Shown: positions 10,134 through 22,566, numbered from the stretch's first letter. The stretch: DNA of 64,000 nucleotides from Lactarius indigo (GCA_025766275.1 JAFKAC010000001.1:2108001-2172000), one strand, 5' to 3'. Translations and numbers: made by a program. Notes: generated by a model from the sequence alone, not told the origin.

Positions 10134-12953
10134 ATGGAGGACAACCGATCCTTGACTTCTATCCAGTCTGTAGCGCCAACTCCGGATACTCTCGCTAGTG
10201 CGTTGTTGTTGGCTCTAAATCCGACCTTCGGCTCCGTTGAATGCTTCATTCACAGAATTAATTAAACGCCTGCGCATCCTCACGCTGTCGTTGCTCCCTC
10301 TTGAGGTCGACCCGCGGAGCATAAATGACCCAACGAGCAGGGTTATAACCCCCCAAGTCATTTCCGCGTATATAGCTGCAGGGGGAGACCTTGTTGAGGC
10401 AGTACGTTCACTCCGAATATCCATGTTTCCACATTGCTGACTCTGCGGACAGTTGCCCTATTGCCTCCTTCGTGCTCGTCGCGACTTTATGATCGAGGCT
10501 AACCGCAATGCTGCTGACTACGGAGAGAATCGCGGGCGGGGTAAGTTATTACCAACCACGCCAGTCACGATAGGGGTTCATCATACTTTGCAGCTATTGC
10601 TTGCGAGGTCCTGGCAAGGAGGATCGTCCACAAGTCCCCAGGAGACAGGGTACCTGCTCTTCTGTCCTCGAGATACAAACACCGTCAAGCCGACGGCGAT
10701 ATTGAGGTTAGCAGTGCCATAGAGTTGGCCATCGACTCTCACTGGTAGGCGGTCGCACGAGCTAGACTGCGTCTCCTAGACACTGAGTGCCCGTTTAGCA
10801 CCATTTTTTTGTCTTCGAGCGAGGCACAAGATGGTTTGTACTAATCCTGTTTCGTTTCGGCTCAGGCTCAGATTCTTACCGTAGTGATCAACTCACTCTG
10901 GAATGGAGACTTGGTGCCAAGACACAATGAAGACTTCGATGTTGATTGTGAGTCCCACGTGTCTGGCCTCAGGACTGAGCGCCCCTAACGAGCAGTAGAT
11001 GTTCCTGCATATGACAATATGGATCTATCTTTTTGGGGACACCTTGACCCTTCTCGTATCGCAGTCCCCTGGTATGTGGCACACTTGGTCGAAGTTGAAA
11101 GCAGTTTTTGCATCTATTTTCTGCCACAGCTACCACAACATCCTTCGCATAGTCGTCTGGCTGTTCTTTCTCGCCGTTTATTCTCAAGCTGGTACGCCAC
11201 TTTCTCACTCTCGAGAGCTATCTAATACATTTTCACAGTCCGTGAACCTCTCGATCGGCTGGATCCTCTACATCGTCACTTTGATTTTTGGGAGGTTTTA
11301 TTATATGTTATGGGTTTAGCCTTTCTTTTGGAAGGTGCGTCAATTCTCACCTCCACCGAATCTAGCACCGAGTCATGATTACTAGATTTGCACAATGTCT
11401 GTACCCTTCACTGCTCTCCAGTGCCGTTATTATATTCTAAAAACCACAGACTTTTAAAATTCTTCGCCTCGCAACATGGCGCGCCTTCGGGTTTTGGCAT
11501 GTTGTATCTATTGTCACGGACGGGCTACTGTTGGCTGCCTTTGTATTGAGAGTCTCCGGTCTGGTTTCACAAGAAGGGCAACAAGATCAGCTTCGTCTCC
11601 ACAGTTTTCAGGTTCTAAGCTGCGTGGCCCCTTTCATCTGGTAGGTGCCTAGTTGTCCTGAATTGCAGTGTTTTGATGGGCCCGACTACAGGATGAGTGC
11701 GTGTCTCCTACCTTCTAGTCCCGCTTCGTCTCAAATTGATCTCGTACAGAACTTATGACCGTGTTCGATGGCTTTAAGTACATCGGGACCATGCAGATCT
11801 GCGTTGCCCGAATGCTTCGCGAGTCTGGAATTTTTTTTGCTGTATGCGTTCGTCCAGAGTGGTTTTAACTACGCTAAGATCATTCTATAGCTCTTGTCCA
11901 TCCTTGCGATAGGTTTCCTTCAGGGTTTGTACGCTCTCGATGCAGCGGATGGACAAGTGGAGTCCTCGTCCGTAGTCATACACGTCATGTTGCAGTCCCT
12001 GCTACAGTGAGTCGACTAGCATTCAATTGCTCATTCATTGCTCAGAGCAGCTGTGGGTTAGGTCTCCTAACTACGAAAAGTTTGCTGGCAGGTACTTGTC
12101 TCATATTTGTACCGTGTCAGAAATCCGACGTGATTTTCAAGCACTGCTGGCCAAACACTTTTTTATTTCTGGAATGTTGCCACGGCTGTTGTGCTCCTCA
12201 ACGTCCTAATCTCCCTTTTCTCGTCTGCGTACTCTGATGTGGGTTGTGCTTTCTATTTTCAAAGAGCTTTACTAGATGTGACGTCTACTTGCATGCGCAG
12301 GTCGTCGACGATGCGGAGGCCGAGTATCTCTCGTTCTTCGCAAGCAAAGCGGTGGCAATGATCCGTGCGCCGGATACGTATGTGTATCCTGCACCGTTCA
12401 ACCTTATCGAGACTTTCTTTATTGCACCCTTGGAGTCCGTCCATTCCGGCTTTCCTCCCACGCAACTAGCTAACGAAAGCTTTGTGAGCAGATTTATTTT
12501 GAGCCGATCAGCTTACGCAAAGGTAAGCACCTCTCCACTGAATTTCGCTTACATACCGAACTTGAATCGCAGCTCAACCGCTCGGTCATGAGTGTTCTAT
12601 TTTTCATCCCTATGACGACGATCGCGCTCTACGAGTCGTTATCACCGAAGAAAAGATGGTTAGATGATTTTATTAACGGACCGTCGCTGGAAGATGAAGA
12701 CAGCGTTGTTGCGCGTGACCCCGAAGTGGGCGATGAAGATGCTCAGAATGGCTTGGTCATAAGCAGGGTTCCGTTCTCCGAGCTTATCAAGGCATTTCCA
12801 AACACTCAAGAGGTGAGTTTGATTGCCACGTTCAATTACCCGCGCAGACAGATTGTTTTGCAGTCAAGCGAGACCAGCATTATCAAGGAAATTCATCAGG
12901 TAAAGGCACGGTTAGACGCTTTGACGAAACGCTTGGATGGGAAAGCGATTTAG
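10134..12953 (+). CDS. YVC1: TRPY-type vacuolar cation channel (Yvc1-like)
   Basis: Yvc1 is the fungal TRP channel that releases calcium from the vacuole on osmotic or mechanical stimulus. The start at 10134 is joined by intron 10198-10255 to LIKRLRILTLSLLPLEVDPR, then SRVITPQVISAYIAAGGDLV, which is the family's N-terminal domain. At least ten more short introns interrupt the gene. Membrane segments are carried by exons reading VVWLFFLAVYSQ, WHVVSIVTDGLLLAAFVLRV, the pore-region exon ESGIFFALLSILAIGFLQGL, and VATAVVLLNVLISLFSSAYS. The diagnostic post-pore block is VVDDAEAEYLSFFASKAV then MIRAPDTYVYPAPFNLIETF, followed by SVLFFIPMTTIALYE. The acidic C-tail (LEDEDSVVARDPEVGDED) and a short coiled coil end at 12953; acidic tails bind calcium in yeast Yvc1. 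The exon map in the middle is approximate. Confidence 0.88.
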
Positions 12954-13068
12954 TCCAGTTCCAGAATGATAGGATGTGATAGCCGCGCTAAATGAGCACG
13001 GCGAAAATCTAGTTATGTACATAGGTACATTTAAATTGTTGATACAGTACAGGAAATAGGTTCTTGAA

Positions 13069-13849
13069 CTAAACGTCGAGTCGTCGCGAATTGGCCTCAG
13101 GGTCACGAGTAAGTTGTGTGAGCACGCCCATAGCACGCACAAAGAAAGGGCGGATTTCGTTGATTTCCATGGAACACAAATTCGGTAGCTAATGGCCACT
13201 GTGAGCACGGATGACGAGCCAGCGAACACGACCACGTACACTCAATTCGCTGTGGTCAATTTTCTGAAGACCATCCCTACTCTTTGCCTGCCGAGCTTCG
13301 CGGATATCTTTGAGCAGTGATCTAACTTTTTCCGAGTTTTGGATGTCGTCTGACGCTCTATTGGCAGTACTCATGAGGGTGGATACGGACCAGGAACAAG
13401 ACGGATGTACACATCGAGCAACAGCTTTGCTATTTCTGCAAAGCGGAAGGGAAACTCGCTAAATTCTGGGCGACTCGTTTCCTGTGCCAATCTATTCTGA
13501 AGAAAATCTGCTCTGTGCGTGTGAGCGGTCTCAGACGAGACTCCCAAGCTCTACCGCACCGACGCTCAACCAGTCAGGAGGGACAATATGGCATTTCTTT
13601 TTCATCTTGAGATTTATAGCAATCCATAAAGGTAGTTTCGCCTTATTTGGTGGGCGTAGGGGGCCGTATGCTCCCTGATAACCACGTTCAGACGGTTGAA
13701 ATGACAAGAATTGGACAGTCTAGTCGTACAGAAATGAAAGCCGTGCGCTCCATAGAGATGAGTGGGATAATCTCTACGAGCTCTTCAGACGCGATAAGCT
13801 CAAGCTCCGGTGGTGTAATTGAGTTTCTCAGTGAAACGGGTAGTGCCAT
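13069..13849 (-). CDS. PSF2: GINS complex subunit Psf2
   Basis: Psf2 is one of four GINS subunits, part of the CMG helicase that unwinds DNA at replication forks. The start at 13849 reads MALPVSLRNSITPPELEL. After an intron the conserved GAYGPLRPPNKAKLPLWIAI and KKCHIVPPDWL follow, then FPFRFAEIAKLLLDV, VRSLLKDIREARQAKSRDGL and the C-terminal NLCSMEINEIRPFFVRAMGV ending in RRLDV at 13069. At least four short introns are present; the last runs from GTACGT after DHSELS to CATTAG. The frame is intact once these are removed. The gene is divergent from haspin across 228 bp, which contain an ACGCGT box. Confidence 0.93.
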
Positions 13850-13956
13850 GACTTGTAGTTCGACTCAAATGGCCGTTGCGTGTTGCTTCGTCTGGCTAAG
13901 ATCTAGATAAGATAAGATTGTTGCTCCCGTGATCGTCGAATGGATCATGTGATGAG

Positions 13957-13962
13957 ACGCGT
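13957..13962. promoter_or_regulatory. ACGCGT (MluI cell-cycle box) between PSF2 and haspin
   Basis: A palindromic ACGCGT lies about mid-way in the 228-bp divergent promoter, 108 bp upstream of the PSF2 ATG and 116 bp upstream of the haspin ATG. In yeasts and other fungi this motif binds the MBF G1/S factor and drives replication genes. One copy alone is weak evidence, because about 16 are expected by chance in 64 kb. Confidence 0.4.
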
Positions 13963-14077
13963 TGACTGTTATTTGGTCACAGTTGGCAAGTCTCGATCTG
14001 GGCAGCATACACTCTACTTATCACTTACTGGCTTGTTGCTCTCTTTGTCTCCCCCATCATCTTTGTGACAGTATCCT

Positions 14078-16521
14078 ATGCTTGGGGCACGCACGAAGCA
14101 AGTTTTCTCCTACGGGCGCAGAAACCGGCGCATAGTTAATGACAGTCATGACCCATTCGATGATGTCGAGGACGCCAAGCAGTCACCTGGATCTCACCAT
14201 ATCAGAGAGCCCACGGGCAAGGATCACGCGCTCACCTCAACTTTCTCGCCACACGTTTCCTCATCCCATCGTCCAAAGAAGCGACATGCAGATGGTAAAG
14301 CCGAGCCCCCCATGAAACGCCGCTCTGTGACGAGTTCTGGTCGCCAACCACTCACCCCTCACTCTGTGAACGTTTCTAGACAGTCTGCTCTTGGCGGTCC
14401 TAGCAAAAAACCGTCGCTCTCAGGTTCCCGTGGTGCGTCGAGGGCACTCCTTCCCCAGTCCCCAGTCATCAGCATAGACATCCTCGTACTGGACGAGAAT
14501 GGCAGGAGGCTCAGCCTAGAAAAGAGGTCCAAATCGACTGTGCGGGCCAACCGGAAAAAAACCATGCGCAGGGAGTCACCCGCCTATCGACAAGCCGCTG
14601 CTACTAGCGTGATTTTAGTCTCTGACAGCGACGAGGATGATAGTGACGATGCTCCATCACTACAACTCGCTCGACGAGCCAAGCGGTGGCCGAAGGTCAT
14701 GGTGTCGTCAGACGAGGAGGACGTTGCCGAACCCCCAATCTACCGTACCTCTTCTCCCACTTCAGCCGATCCCAATCCTCCTTCCAAATCGACCTCGAAA
14801 ACGTCTAGTACCCTAAAATACCCAACCCCCCGTCGTTCGAAACCCACATCGCCTCCCAAATCTCAATTCTGGGTAGAAATTGTATCCCCACGGCCACCTG
14901 CGCTGTCACAAAGCCGACCCCAGGCACTTCCCCCTTATCAATATCTTCCTGAGCCATCTCGTGTCAAGCACCGTCAGCTCACACCTATCCGTCGCAAGGG
15001 GTCTACCTTTTCCAAAATACCACCGTCCCCGTCGACTCCTACAGATGTTGATATTTCCTTCGACCTCGATGGTCTGACGATTTCTTCGATCTCTTATGAG
15101 AACCCAACACCCACGAACCAACCAGCTCACCTTCTTTCCCTGCTGGATGAGTGTGGGCAAAGCGCCCCTGTAGAGTTCTCTGCTTTTATCGAAGCGTTTC
15201 CCGTACATTCCGTTGTCCAGTCGACCTGCTCTGGGCCAGTAGCCTTCCAAAAAATCGGGGAGGCATCGTACTCAGAGGTTTTCGGTATCGGTGACGTCGT
15301 CCTCAAGATAATCCCTATCCGCGACGAGGAATGCCTCGTTAGAGATGATGTGGATAGCCCCGCCCCCAGTGATGCCAAGGATATACTCAAAGAAATCGTC
15401 GTAACGCGGGCATTGGGCGAGATGTGTAATGGTTTCGTCAGCCTTTTAAAAACTTACGTCGTTCGCGGAAAATATCCTTCTCTACTACTCGACTTGTGGG
15501 ACGAATACAACCAGACCAAAGGTTCAGAAAGCGTTCGACCAGGTGCGGCTGTCCCTACTTCACAACAATGCCTTCATTGCTTCAACTCGCCCAGACATGT
15601 TGGCCGTGTCCCAGGTGTATGCTATCATTGTATTGCCCAACGGGGGGCCAGATTTGGAAGCATACACGTTTAGTCAGCCAACCAAGGCAGGTTGGAGGCA
15701 GGCTTGCAGCCTTTTTTGGCAGATTGTTCGCGCTCTTGCAACGGCAGAAAACCTAGTATCTTTTGAGGTGGGTTACCTTAGTTGACGTCCTTACCTCGAC
15801 ATTCAACATCTATCTGTAGCACAGAGATCTTCATTGGGGTCAAATTCTCGTAAAGGATGTCCCTTTGAAAGTATTCGACCGCGGTGTGCGGCTTCCTATG
15901 GACCACCCAGCTCATGGTGTACAGGCCACCGTGATTGATCTTGGACTTGCGCGAATGGATGCATGTGCCGATTACGGCTCAACAGAGATCTGTTGGACGC
16001 CTTTCGACGAAGAGATATTCGAAGGCGAAGGTCAGCGAGTTATTTTCGACTTACTGGATCTTCCCCTCATTTGCATTCCAGGAGACTATCAGTTCGATAT
16101 ATATCGCCTTATGCGCAAGCATAACGGGGGCCGCTGGGCTGACTTTCGTCCCCTGACTAACGTGATGGTACGTCTGCATCCCTTGGTCATCACTTGGCCG
16201 CATTACATTTCAATAATTTCATTGTAGTGGTTGCACTACCTGCTCTTCAAGTTACTCAAGTTCAAGAACTTACGCCCACCGAGAAAGTCCGCTACTCCAA
16301 CTGTGGGCCCAGGGTTCACTGAACGGCAGTACTACGAGTGTCTCCTCAAGATGGAAGGCTTGCTCGCACAGAGCGTGCGGGAGGTACGAACACACAAGCA
16401 AGTGACTAAAAATAGTCGACGGAAGGTAGTCTCTCCTACGAAAGACACCCCAGTGTCCACGTTAGGGCCGCAATGCGCTGGCGACGTTCTTAAATTCGGC
16501 GAAACAATGGGCTGGGTGTGA
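14078..16521 (+). CDS. Haspin-type protein kinase (histone H3 Thr3 kinase)
   Basis: Haspin phosphorylates histone H3 at Thr3 in mitosis and helps place the chromosomal passenger complex. About 390 residues of Ser/Pro/Arg-rich disordered sequence, with an acidic patch (SDSDEDDSDDAPSLQ), precede the kinase. The N-lobe has AFQKIGEASYSEVFGIGDVV and VVLKIIPIRDEE; then LLLDLWDEYNQTKGSESVRP. Intron 15543-15594 (52 nt) leads to YAIIVLPNGGPDLEAYTF. The catalytic loop after the next intron is HRDLHWGQILVKD. The metal-binding segment is VIDLGLARMDA (DLG in place of DFG), and ICWTPFDEEIFEGEGDYQFD follows. The C-lobe ends with NVMWLHYLLFKLLKFKNLRP. These blocks match haspin and not canonical kinases; yeast orthologues are ALK1 and ALK2. 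The frame is clean. Confidence 0.92.
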
Positions 16522-16891
16522 TATAGAAAGGGGATAGTTAGAATGTTGTGTGTATTACTGTGTTCCCATGGCTCCTCTGTAATTGCTATAATCTCTGGGA
16601 TAGAAATATTGGCTCCATATTTCAGTAACTCACTGCCGAAATGCAGACACAAGAGAACAACGGACGCAGAACAGTGACCATTACGAAGGTCAGAACAATA
16701 TGGATCGGGAATACTGGTACAAACGAAAGCATTTGAAACAGACCTCAGATAAACTGAGAATGGAATAAATTATCTGCAACCCAGATCCGTCAGTCTCAGG
16801 TGCGTGGGCCTCAGCAGATGGAGAAACCCACCCCAATAATGAATCCGAAGGACAGGTATCGTGGCAAATGAAGAGAGAGAGACCAAGAAGC
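16522..16891. other. Convergent 3' intergenic region
   Basis: The haspin gene ends at 16521 and the minus-strand disordered protein ends at 16892. The interval most likely holds both 3' untranslated regions. A minus-strand open frame at 16690-16962 has one hydrophobic stretch but no conserved signature I can recognise. Confidence 0.4.
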
Positions 16892-18277
16892 TCACGATAA
16901 GGAAGTCTTTCGCAAAGGCCGCGCGTGTGAAGAACGCCCTCCCGAGCCCGAAACCGCAGCATGCGCTGCTTGACGCGTTACAGCTGGAATCCTACCTGGA
17001 TATCGCGCGGCCACCTTTGAGGAGGACGACACGCGTTTGCGATGCGGTGACGCTGGCGATGCGGGAGTCTGCGCAGGCGTGCCGCGCTTGCGAAGGAAGT
17101 ATCGCGGCGTCGTAGCAGCGCCAGGGGTCGGCACTACTGGGCCTGTAAGCGATCGACGTGCGCGATTTCGAGGAGACGGTGAGGGGGGTGAGATTGCGCG
17201 CGCGCCATTGAGGCGACGCGGAGGTGGCTGCGAGGGACTGGATGCCGGTTCGGTTGGCCGCGGCGAGCTGGGGCTGAGAAAATCATCTGTACCACCCGAG
17301 TCGGGGTTGGATTCGAGCGCCTGGGAGGACGGGGCGGAGAACCCGAGTTGTGAATAGGTCGTGTCTTCTACCACAAGGGGCTGGGAGTTGCCATCTAGCT
17401 GGGAAGCGGGCACGTCGCTGGTGATGGTAGGCCACGTCAGAGAACCTTTTGGGGTAGCCAGAGGCGTGTCGATCGACGGGTCCGTTCCTTGAGATTCCCC
17501 AGCCAGACCGTGGAAGGCGGCCGGGAAAGGAAAGGGTTGAGACGTCGGCGAAAATGTACGGAATCTGTTGGGTGTGGGCGTGACAGGCGTTGGTGTGTTG
17601 AGTGGGCTCTTTTGGCGAGGTTGGGAGCCGGAGGCATGCTGTGAGAAGTCTGCGTACCCCACATCGCGGAACGGTCGTTGTCGCTGCCGCTCTGGGACGA
17701 TGGCTGGTTCGGTCGATTTACGTTCTAGTGCCTTTGATTTGTTAGGGATCTCTTCGGTAGTGCCACGGTCATGGTCTAGTTCTAGAAACGACGCCCGGAA
17801 AGGGTTTGCCGCGTCGCTCTGGCTTTGCGAACGCGAATCAATCCCAAAAATGTCGTTGTCTGGTTGGTCGCCTTGACGTTTTGTTCGCTTGAGGGGTCTA
17901 CCAGCCAGTGAAAGCTGACGAACTCGAGGGATCGAAGGGATCAACGGCAGGTCGCTTTCGTACGCAAAGTCTCTGACTTTGATGCCATGACGGGCCAACG
18001 ATTCAGGCGAATACTGAAGTTGCGATTCCTGTCGCTGTTGTTGCTGCTGCCGCTGCTGAATGGTAAGAGACGGACGTCTTACGTGCTTCGAAGGAGGTGT
18101 TGATGGGTTGGACGACTGGGCGCTTGGAGACTTTACAGGACACATTTCTGAGGAAGAGCGACATTGAAGACGAGATCAGGCCTCAACTCACGATGGAAGA
18201 TGGTTGAAAAATGCGGAGTTCATTATTGTTGATTGGGTTGTCGTCACGGACCAGTTCTGAGACAGAGTCAAAACTCA
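16892..18277 (-). CDS. Disordered, Ser/Pro/Gln-rich protein (uncharacterised)
   Basis: I do not recognise a family. The main exon gives 417 residues from the ATG at 18145. They are rich in Ser, Pro, Thr and Arg, with a glutamine run (QQRQQQQQRQ) near the start and basic patches (RPLKRTKRQGDQ, RNRARRSLTG, RYFLRKRG, HRKRVSSSSK) that look like nuclear-localisation segments. Repeated SP and TP pairs (NTPTPVTPTPN, PPSPSPRNRAR) suggest proline-directed kinase substrates. A possible upstream exon starts at the ATG at 18277 (MSFDSVSELVRDDNPINNN) and joins in frame through a GTGAGT...TAAAG intron, giving a longer N-terminus. A nuclear, phosphorylated scaffold is inference only. It is divergent from the PP2C gene to its right. 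Confidence 0.6.
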
Positions 18278-18543
18278 TTATCGGGGCGTTGGTCCCGAGC
18301 CGCCCCGTGTTGGCTGAGAGCGGCGTGGAATGCTTAGTTGTATCGCTTGAAAGCACCGTTGATGTGGGTTTTACGTTCTGGTTCTAGTTGAGCACGCAAG
18401 CAAGCTCCGAGGCATTCAGACGACCGTGTCAACTTGTAGTGGTCCCGAACGTGTCCCGAAAAGGATTCGAACATGCCTTCGCGCATATACTCCGCATAAC
18501 ATACTCACACATCCACACCCGACTTTCAACACGGCATCTCTGG

Positions 18544-20314
18544 ATGCTCCGCCGCGCCTGGAAACCCATCATCGGCGCTACCGTCCTTGTTGCGCCCCCC
18601 GCATATATCTACTATAGGTACACGGTGAACAACAAAAATCCCACTTTTAACCTCGATGTAAGAGAGAAAGGGCCGGACGGCAAGGCTACCATGGTCAAGC
18701 GTTCCTTCCCCCTCCTCTCCAACACTGTCGTCGATCAGAGAATCAACGAGCTTGCGACGTTCACTAGCCAGCCCCCCTCCGAGGGCTTGGTTTGGAAACA
18801 TACCACCGCACAACTCTCCTCGAACGACCCCATCGAGGATGCCCACGCCCGAGCGTTCGTCACCACGGACGCAACATCTTCGGACCCTGCTCGCAACCTG
18901 CTCTTCTACGCCGTTATGGACGGACACGCTGGTTTTCATACGTCCAGGCTACTCTCACAAGTGCTCATACCCGCGGTCATGCTCGAACTGGGCTTGTTTT
19001 CTGGGCAAGGCGATGCCGCCTCTACCAAGTCATCGTCCATACTTGATATCCTCAAGTACCCTTTCTCCTATGGCTCTCTTCCACGATCGGACGCGCCACA
19101 GATTGGACAAATAGAAAAGGTGTCGCGGGCTATTCAGAGAGCGTTTTATAATGTCGACTTTGAGATAGTGAATGGGCCTCTTCGCGTGCTCGCGGCCAAC
19201 AGTCGGCAAGCTGGACAAGACGGATATTCCAGATCTCAGTCAGCATCCCATGGGGGAGGCGTCTATGTTACCTGCCCTATCAGGTATGTTATATACACAC
19301 TTTGATACTCCCACCGACCGCCGACCTTCTGACATCGTACCAGGTAGCTGCGCGTTAATGGCACTCCTCGACCCATCAAGACAAGACCTCTATGTAGCTT
19401 GTACAGGGGACAGCCGTGCCGTCGCTGGGATCTGGGAAGAAAATGAAGATGGTACGGGTAAGTGGCGCGTAGAGGTTCTCACCGAAGACCAGACCGGACG
19501 CAACCCTAACGAAATCGAACGGTGTGCCATCTAGTTCATGCACGCCGTCAACATTTTCTCACCCGTGTTTATCTATCCAGGATACGATCAGAGCACCCTG
19601 CGAGTGAAGCGGAAGATGTGATCTCCCGCGGACGCATTCTCGGGGGGCTCGAGCCGTCCCGGGCATTTGGCGACGCCCGCTACAAATGGCCCCGTGAAGT
19701 GCAAGAAATGTACGCCCCTGGATATCCCATTTGCATCTCATAGGGCCTAACCTTGAGACCCATCCAGATTATATAAAGCATTTTTTGCAGGCACGGGTAG
19801 AACCATGCGTCCCTCGCCATCCGCATCGAAAACACCACCGTATGTCACCGCAACGCCAGTCGTCACCCATCGAAAACTTTCCCTTCCCAACCCTGGATCA
19901 ACAAAACCGGAATCATCTTCCTCACTGAAGTTCCTGGTCCTTGCGACAGACGGACTCTGGGACGAGCTCTCTTCGGAAGAGGTCGTTGCACTTGTCGGAG
20001 GCTATCTATCTGGCCTAAAGGGCACCATCCCCAAATCGTCTCTGCAAACACTCGTGCCTACCGCCACTGGCTCACCAACGGTAGAGGGTAAAGAGCACAC
20101 CAGGCGCAGCGCTCACCAGGGCTCGTGGGCTTTTGTAGACGACAATGTCAGCGCTCATCTGATTCGCAACGCGTTTGGAGGTGGCGATGAGGGCGAGTTG
20201 CGGAGGATCTTGAGCATACCTGCACCTCACTCGAGACGGTGGAGGGACGATATTACAGTAACGGTAATATGGTGGGAGGAAGCCCAGGGGAGTAGGGCGA
20301 AGGCAAAGCTCTAG
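18544..20314 (+). CDS. PTC5: PTC5-like mitochondrial protein phosphatase 2C, one frame break
   Basis: This is a PPM/PP2C phosphatase of the pyruvate dehydrogenase phosphatase group. The start MLRRAWKPIIGATVLVAPPA looks like a mitochondrial presequence plus a membrane anchor. PP2C motifs in order: DPIEDAHARAF, LLFYAVMDGHAGFHTSRLLS, SGSCALMALLDPSRQDLYVA, CTGDSRAVAG, RILGGLEPSRAFGDARYKWP, TPPYVTATPVV, LVLATDGLWDELSSEEVVAL and RWRDDITVTVIWW. The metal-binding Asp residues are present (EDAH, DGHAG, TDGLWD, DDITV). At about 19203 the reading moves from LAAN to the VGKLDKTDIPDLSQHP frame with no possible intron, consistent with one extra A. Introns lie near 19283-19344 and in the 19511-19582 region, and one around 19690-19795 that I could not fix exactly. 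It is convergent with the deubiquitinase gene, 102 bp apart. Confidence 0.87.
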
Positions 20315-20416
20315 TTATCGCTTCCCGCTTCTGGGGTTACTTTTATTTGTTCGGCACCAGCTCTACATGCTGCCATAACGTAAGTACAGCACAAGGGGTC
20401 CATGCGAGGTACAGCC

Positions 20417-22566
20417 CTAGATGATGGGTTTTTTCTTCCCTTGCCGTCCTTGCATGGCATTCTTGATGCTACTCGTGCGAGCGAACGGGTTAATAGGAGG
20501 TCCAGCTCGGTATTTAGGAATTGGGCCCTGATGCCGTCGCGTCGTCGAAAAGCTCTGCAGTACCCCATCATCGTCATCTGGTAATTTTCGTTTCACGCCC
20601 TGTGGAGGGCGTGCAGATGGCGAGCTACTGTAAAATTGACTGGGTGGTATCGAAGGCAAGGATGACGGCGCTGACGATGTAGGAGGGGGGGTAGGTGGTG
20701 TTTCTTTCGGCTGAGAAGAGAGAAGCGTTTCGACCTTCTCACCGACGTCTTCCTCGTCATCATCATCGGTATACTGCGAAAGGCTGAGCAGCGCATTTGA
20801 TGGCTTCAGCGGTGTTGGCTTCGATACGGCCTGGATTTTCCTCTTCAGGAGGTCAGCTTGTGGGTCGCGTGCGGGTATCACCGTGCTCGTAGCATTCGAA
20901 GGTGATGGGAGCAAGGGTCCTATGAACGGCTGTTTCTCCACCTCGTCGACCTTAGTGGCTGGGGCCTTCCCTTTCACCTTATTCTTGATGCCATTTGGCG
21001 AAAGTGGGGGCAACCGAGATACCGATGTGACAGCGGCCTGCAAGCCCTGCCTAGGCTCTTGCATGTAGAACAAAATGTATGCGTTCTTCATATTGGTAGG
21101 TGGCCTAGGGTGCCGTGTCACCGATTCGTCATTCATCTCGTACCACTGATCATTGGATGCTTTGACATGAGCGTAATAGTGCCCAGAATTGGGACCACCT
21201 CCGGCGTGTGAGATGACGCCGTACAGCGAGTACGAGGGACCATACTGCCCCTCACTTACTACACCCGCTAAGGAGAGGCGTTCGTCGTACTGAACAGGGT
21301 GCCCCATTTTACGCCCGAGAGGCGAGAAGCGTTTAAGATGGATAGTGAGTGCTCCAGGTGCGTCATGTATGGTAAAACGTTTTGAAGCGACTACATGTCT
21401 CTTACACCTAATATAACATGAGAATTTGGTGGAAGATGCTCAGAGTCGATGAACACGTACTTCTCACACTTATATTTATCAGCCCCTTTCAAGTAATCAG
21501 TCGCAGTGAACTTGCGGAGAGCATCCCGGAGGGTATCAACGCCATGGATGTCGACGCTGAGATCGAGAATACTGTCAAACGTGTCACTATTGTGGCGACA
21601 CTCGCCACAAGTCACTCGGGAACGCAGTTTTCCACCAAAAATCTTGTGTACCCAGGTTGTCTCTGCGATCTTTGGGTCGACTTTTCTGGGGTATTCGTCA
21701 GTACGCGGCGTAAAGTTCCGACCACAACAATTGACTAACGACGAATACCCTGCGAGACAAGACTTTTGTAAGGCGTCAATAGCATAGCGAAGAAACTCAT
21801 GAGAATCCTCTTGACGACCACGGCGCATGTGACTGGCAATCACTGAATTGGGAGGGATAAATCGCAATCCAAGAAAACTACGCAGCGACCCACCTTGGAG
21901 TCTGTTGGCGATCTGATATGGGGTGAAGGCCTGCCTCCTGCGACTATGGGACACTTCCATGACGGCCTTCAAGGAACAAGTCATGCAAAAACCCGTTTTT
22001 ACCCGACCTGAAGGCCATTCAGCTTCTCACCATCTCAAAAAAATGAAGACGCGCGTACAAGGCTGTGTCTCGTGATGGGGGCTATGGGATATCAGGACGT
22101 GGAGAAGAGGCGGGGTGTGCAGTAGGCACTGGAGGGCACTATTCAAGAAACAGCTATTGCCCGTGTTGATCAATCCAGAACCAACGGTCAATCCTTTGGG
22201 CCAGGTCGTCTCTACCGGACCGGTAAAGAGTGCCGTTATTTTTTTACTGGTTGGGGAAGTCGGAGGGTTAGAACTCTGGGCCACCGTATGGGCTGCTGGT
22301 ACCTAGCGAGGTAATGAGACGAAGTAAAACTGCGAGCATAGAAGGGTTACCTCCGGTTTGGCCTTAGCCTTTGGTGAGCCGTTCACAGGTTCATACTTGC
22401 CCTCCGCGATCAACAGAGTTCCAGATGATGACCCTTCGACGAACTCGACCACTGGAGGTAAGAGTTTGTTGAAGCTTTCGATGTCTTTGGCTGGCCGGAA
22501 TTGCGGTACACTTTCGGGTGACTGACGAGGACCAATAGAAGCAGGATATAGCGGCAATGCGAGCAT
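20417..22566 (-). CDS. Ubiquitin-specific protease, USP36/USP42 type
   Basis: This is a cysteine protease that removes ubiquitin. The start is taken at 22566 (MLALPLYPASIGPRQ); an in-frame ATG at 22665 is also possible. Intron 22303-22350 (48 nt) joins KAKPE to VPAAHTVAQSSN. The Cys box is GLINTGNSCFLNSALQCLLH. Next come FCMTCSLKAVM, IASHMRRGRQEDSHEFLRYA, IFGGKLRSRVTCGECRHNSD and the second zinc knuckle CEKCKRHVVASKRFT, read across an intron. The His box is SLYGVISHAGGGPNSGHYYA, then NAYILFY. The C-terminal 250 residues are disordered and rich in Ser, Pro and Lys, ending FARTSSIKNAMQGRQGKKKP. USP36 relatives act in the nucleolus on ribosome factors; this location is inferred from the family. 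Confidence 0.9.

Noticed and set aside
18460..18482. GTTCGAATCC-like T-arm sequence on the minus strand, hinting at a tRNA
   Set aside because: No matching acceptor, D or anticodon stems could be folded around it; it lies in the leader of the PP2C gene.
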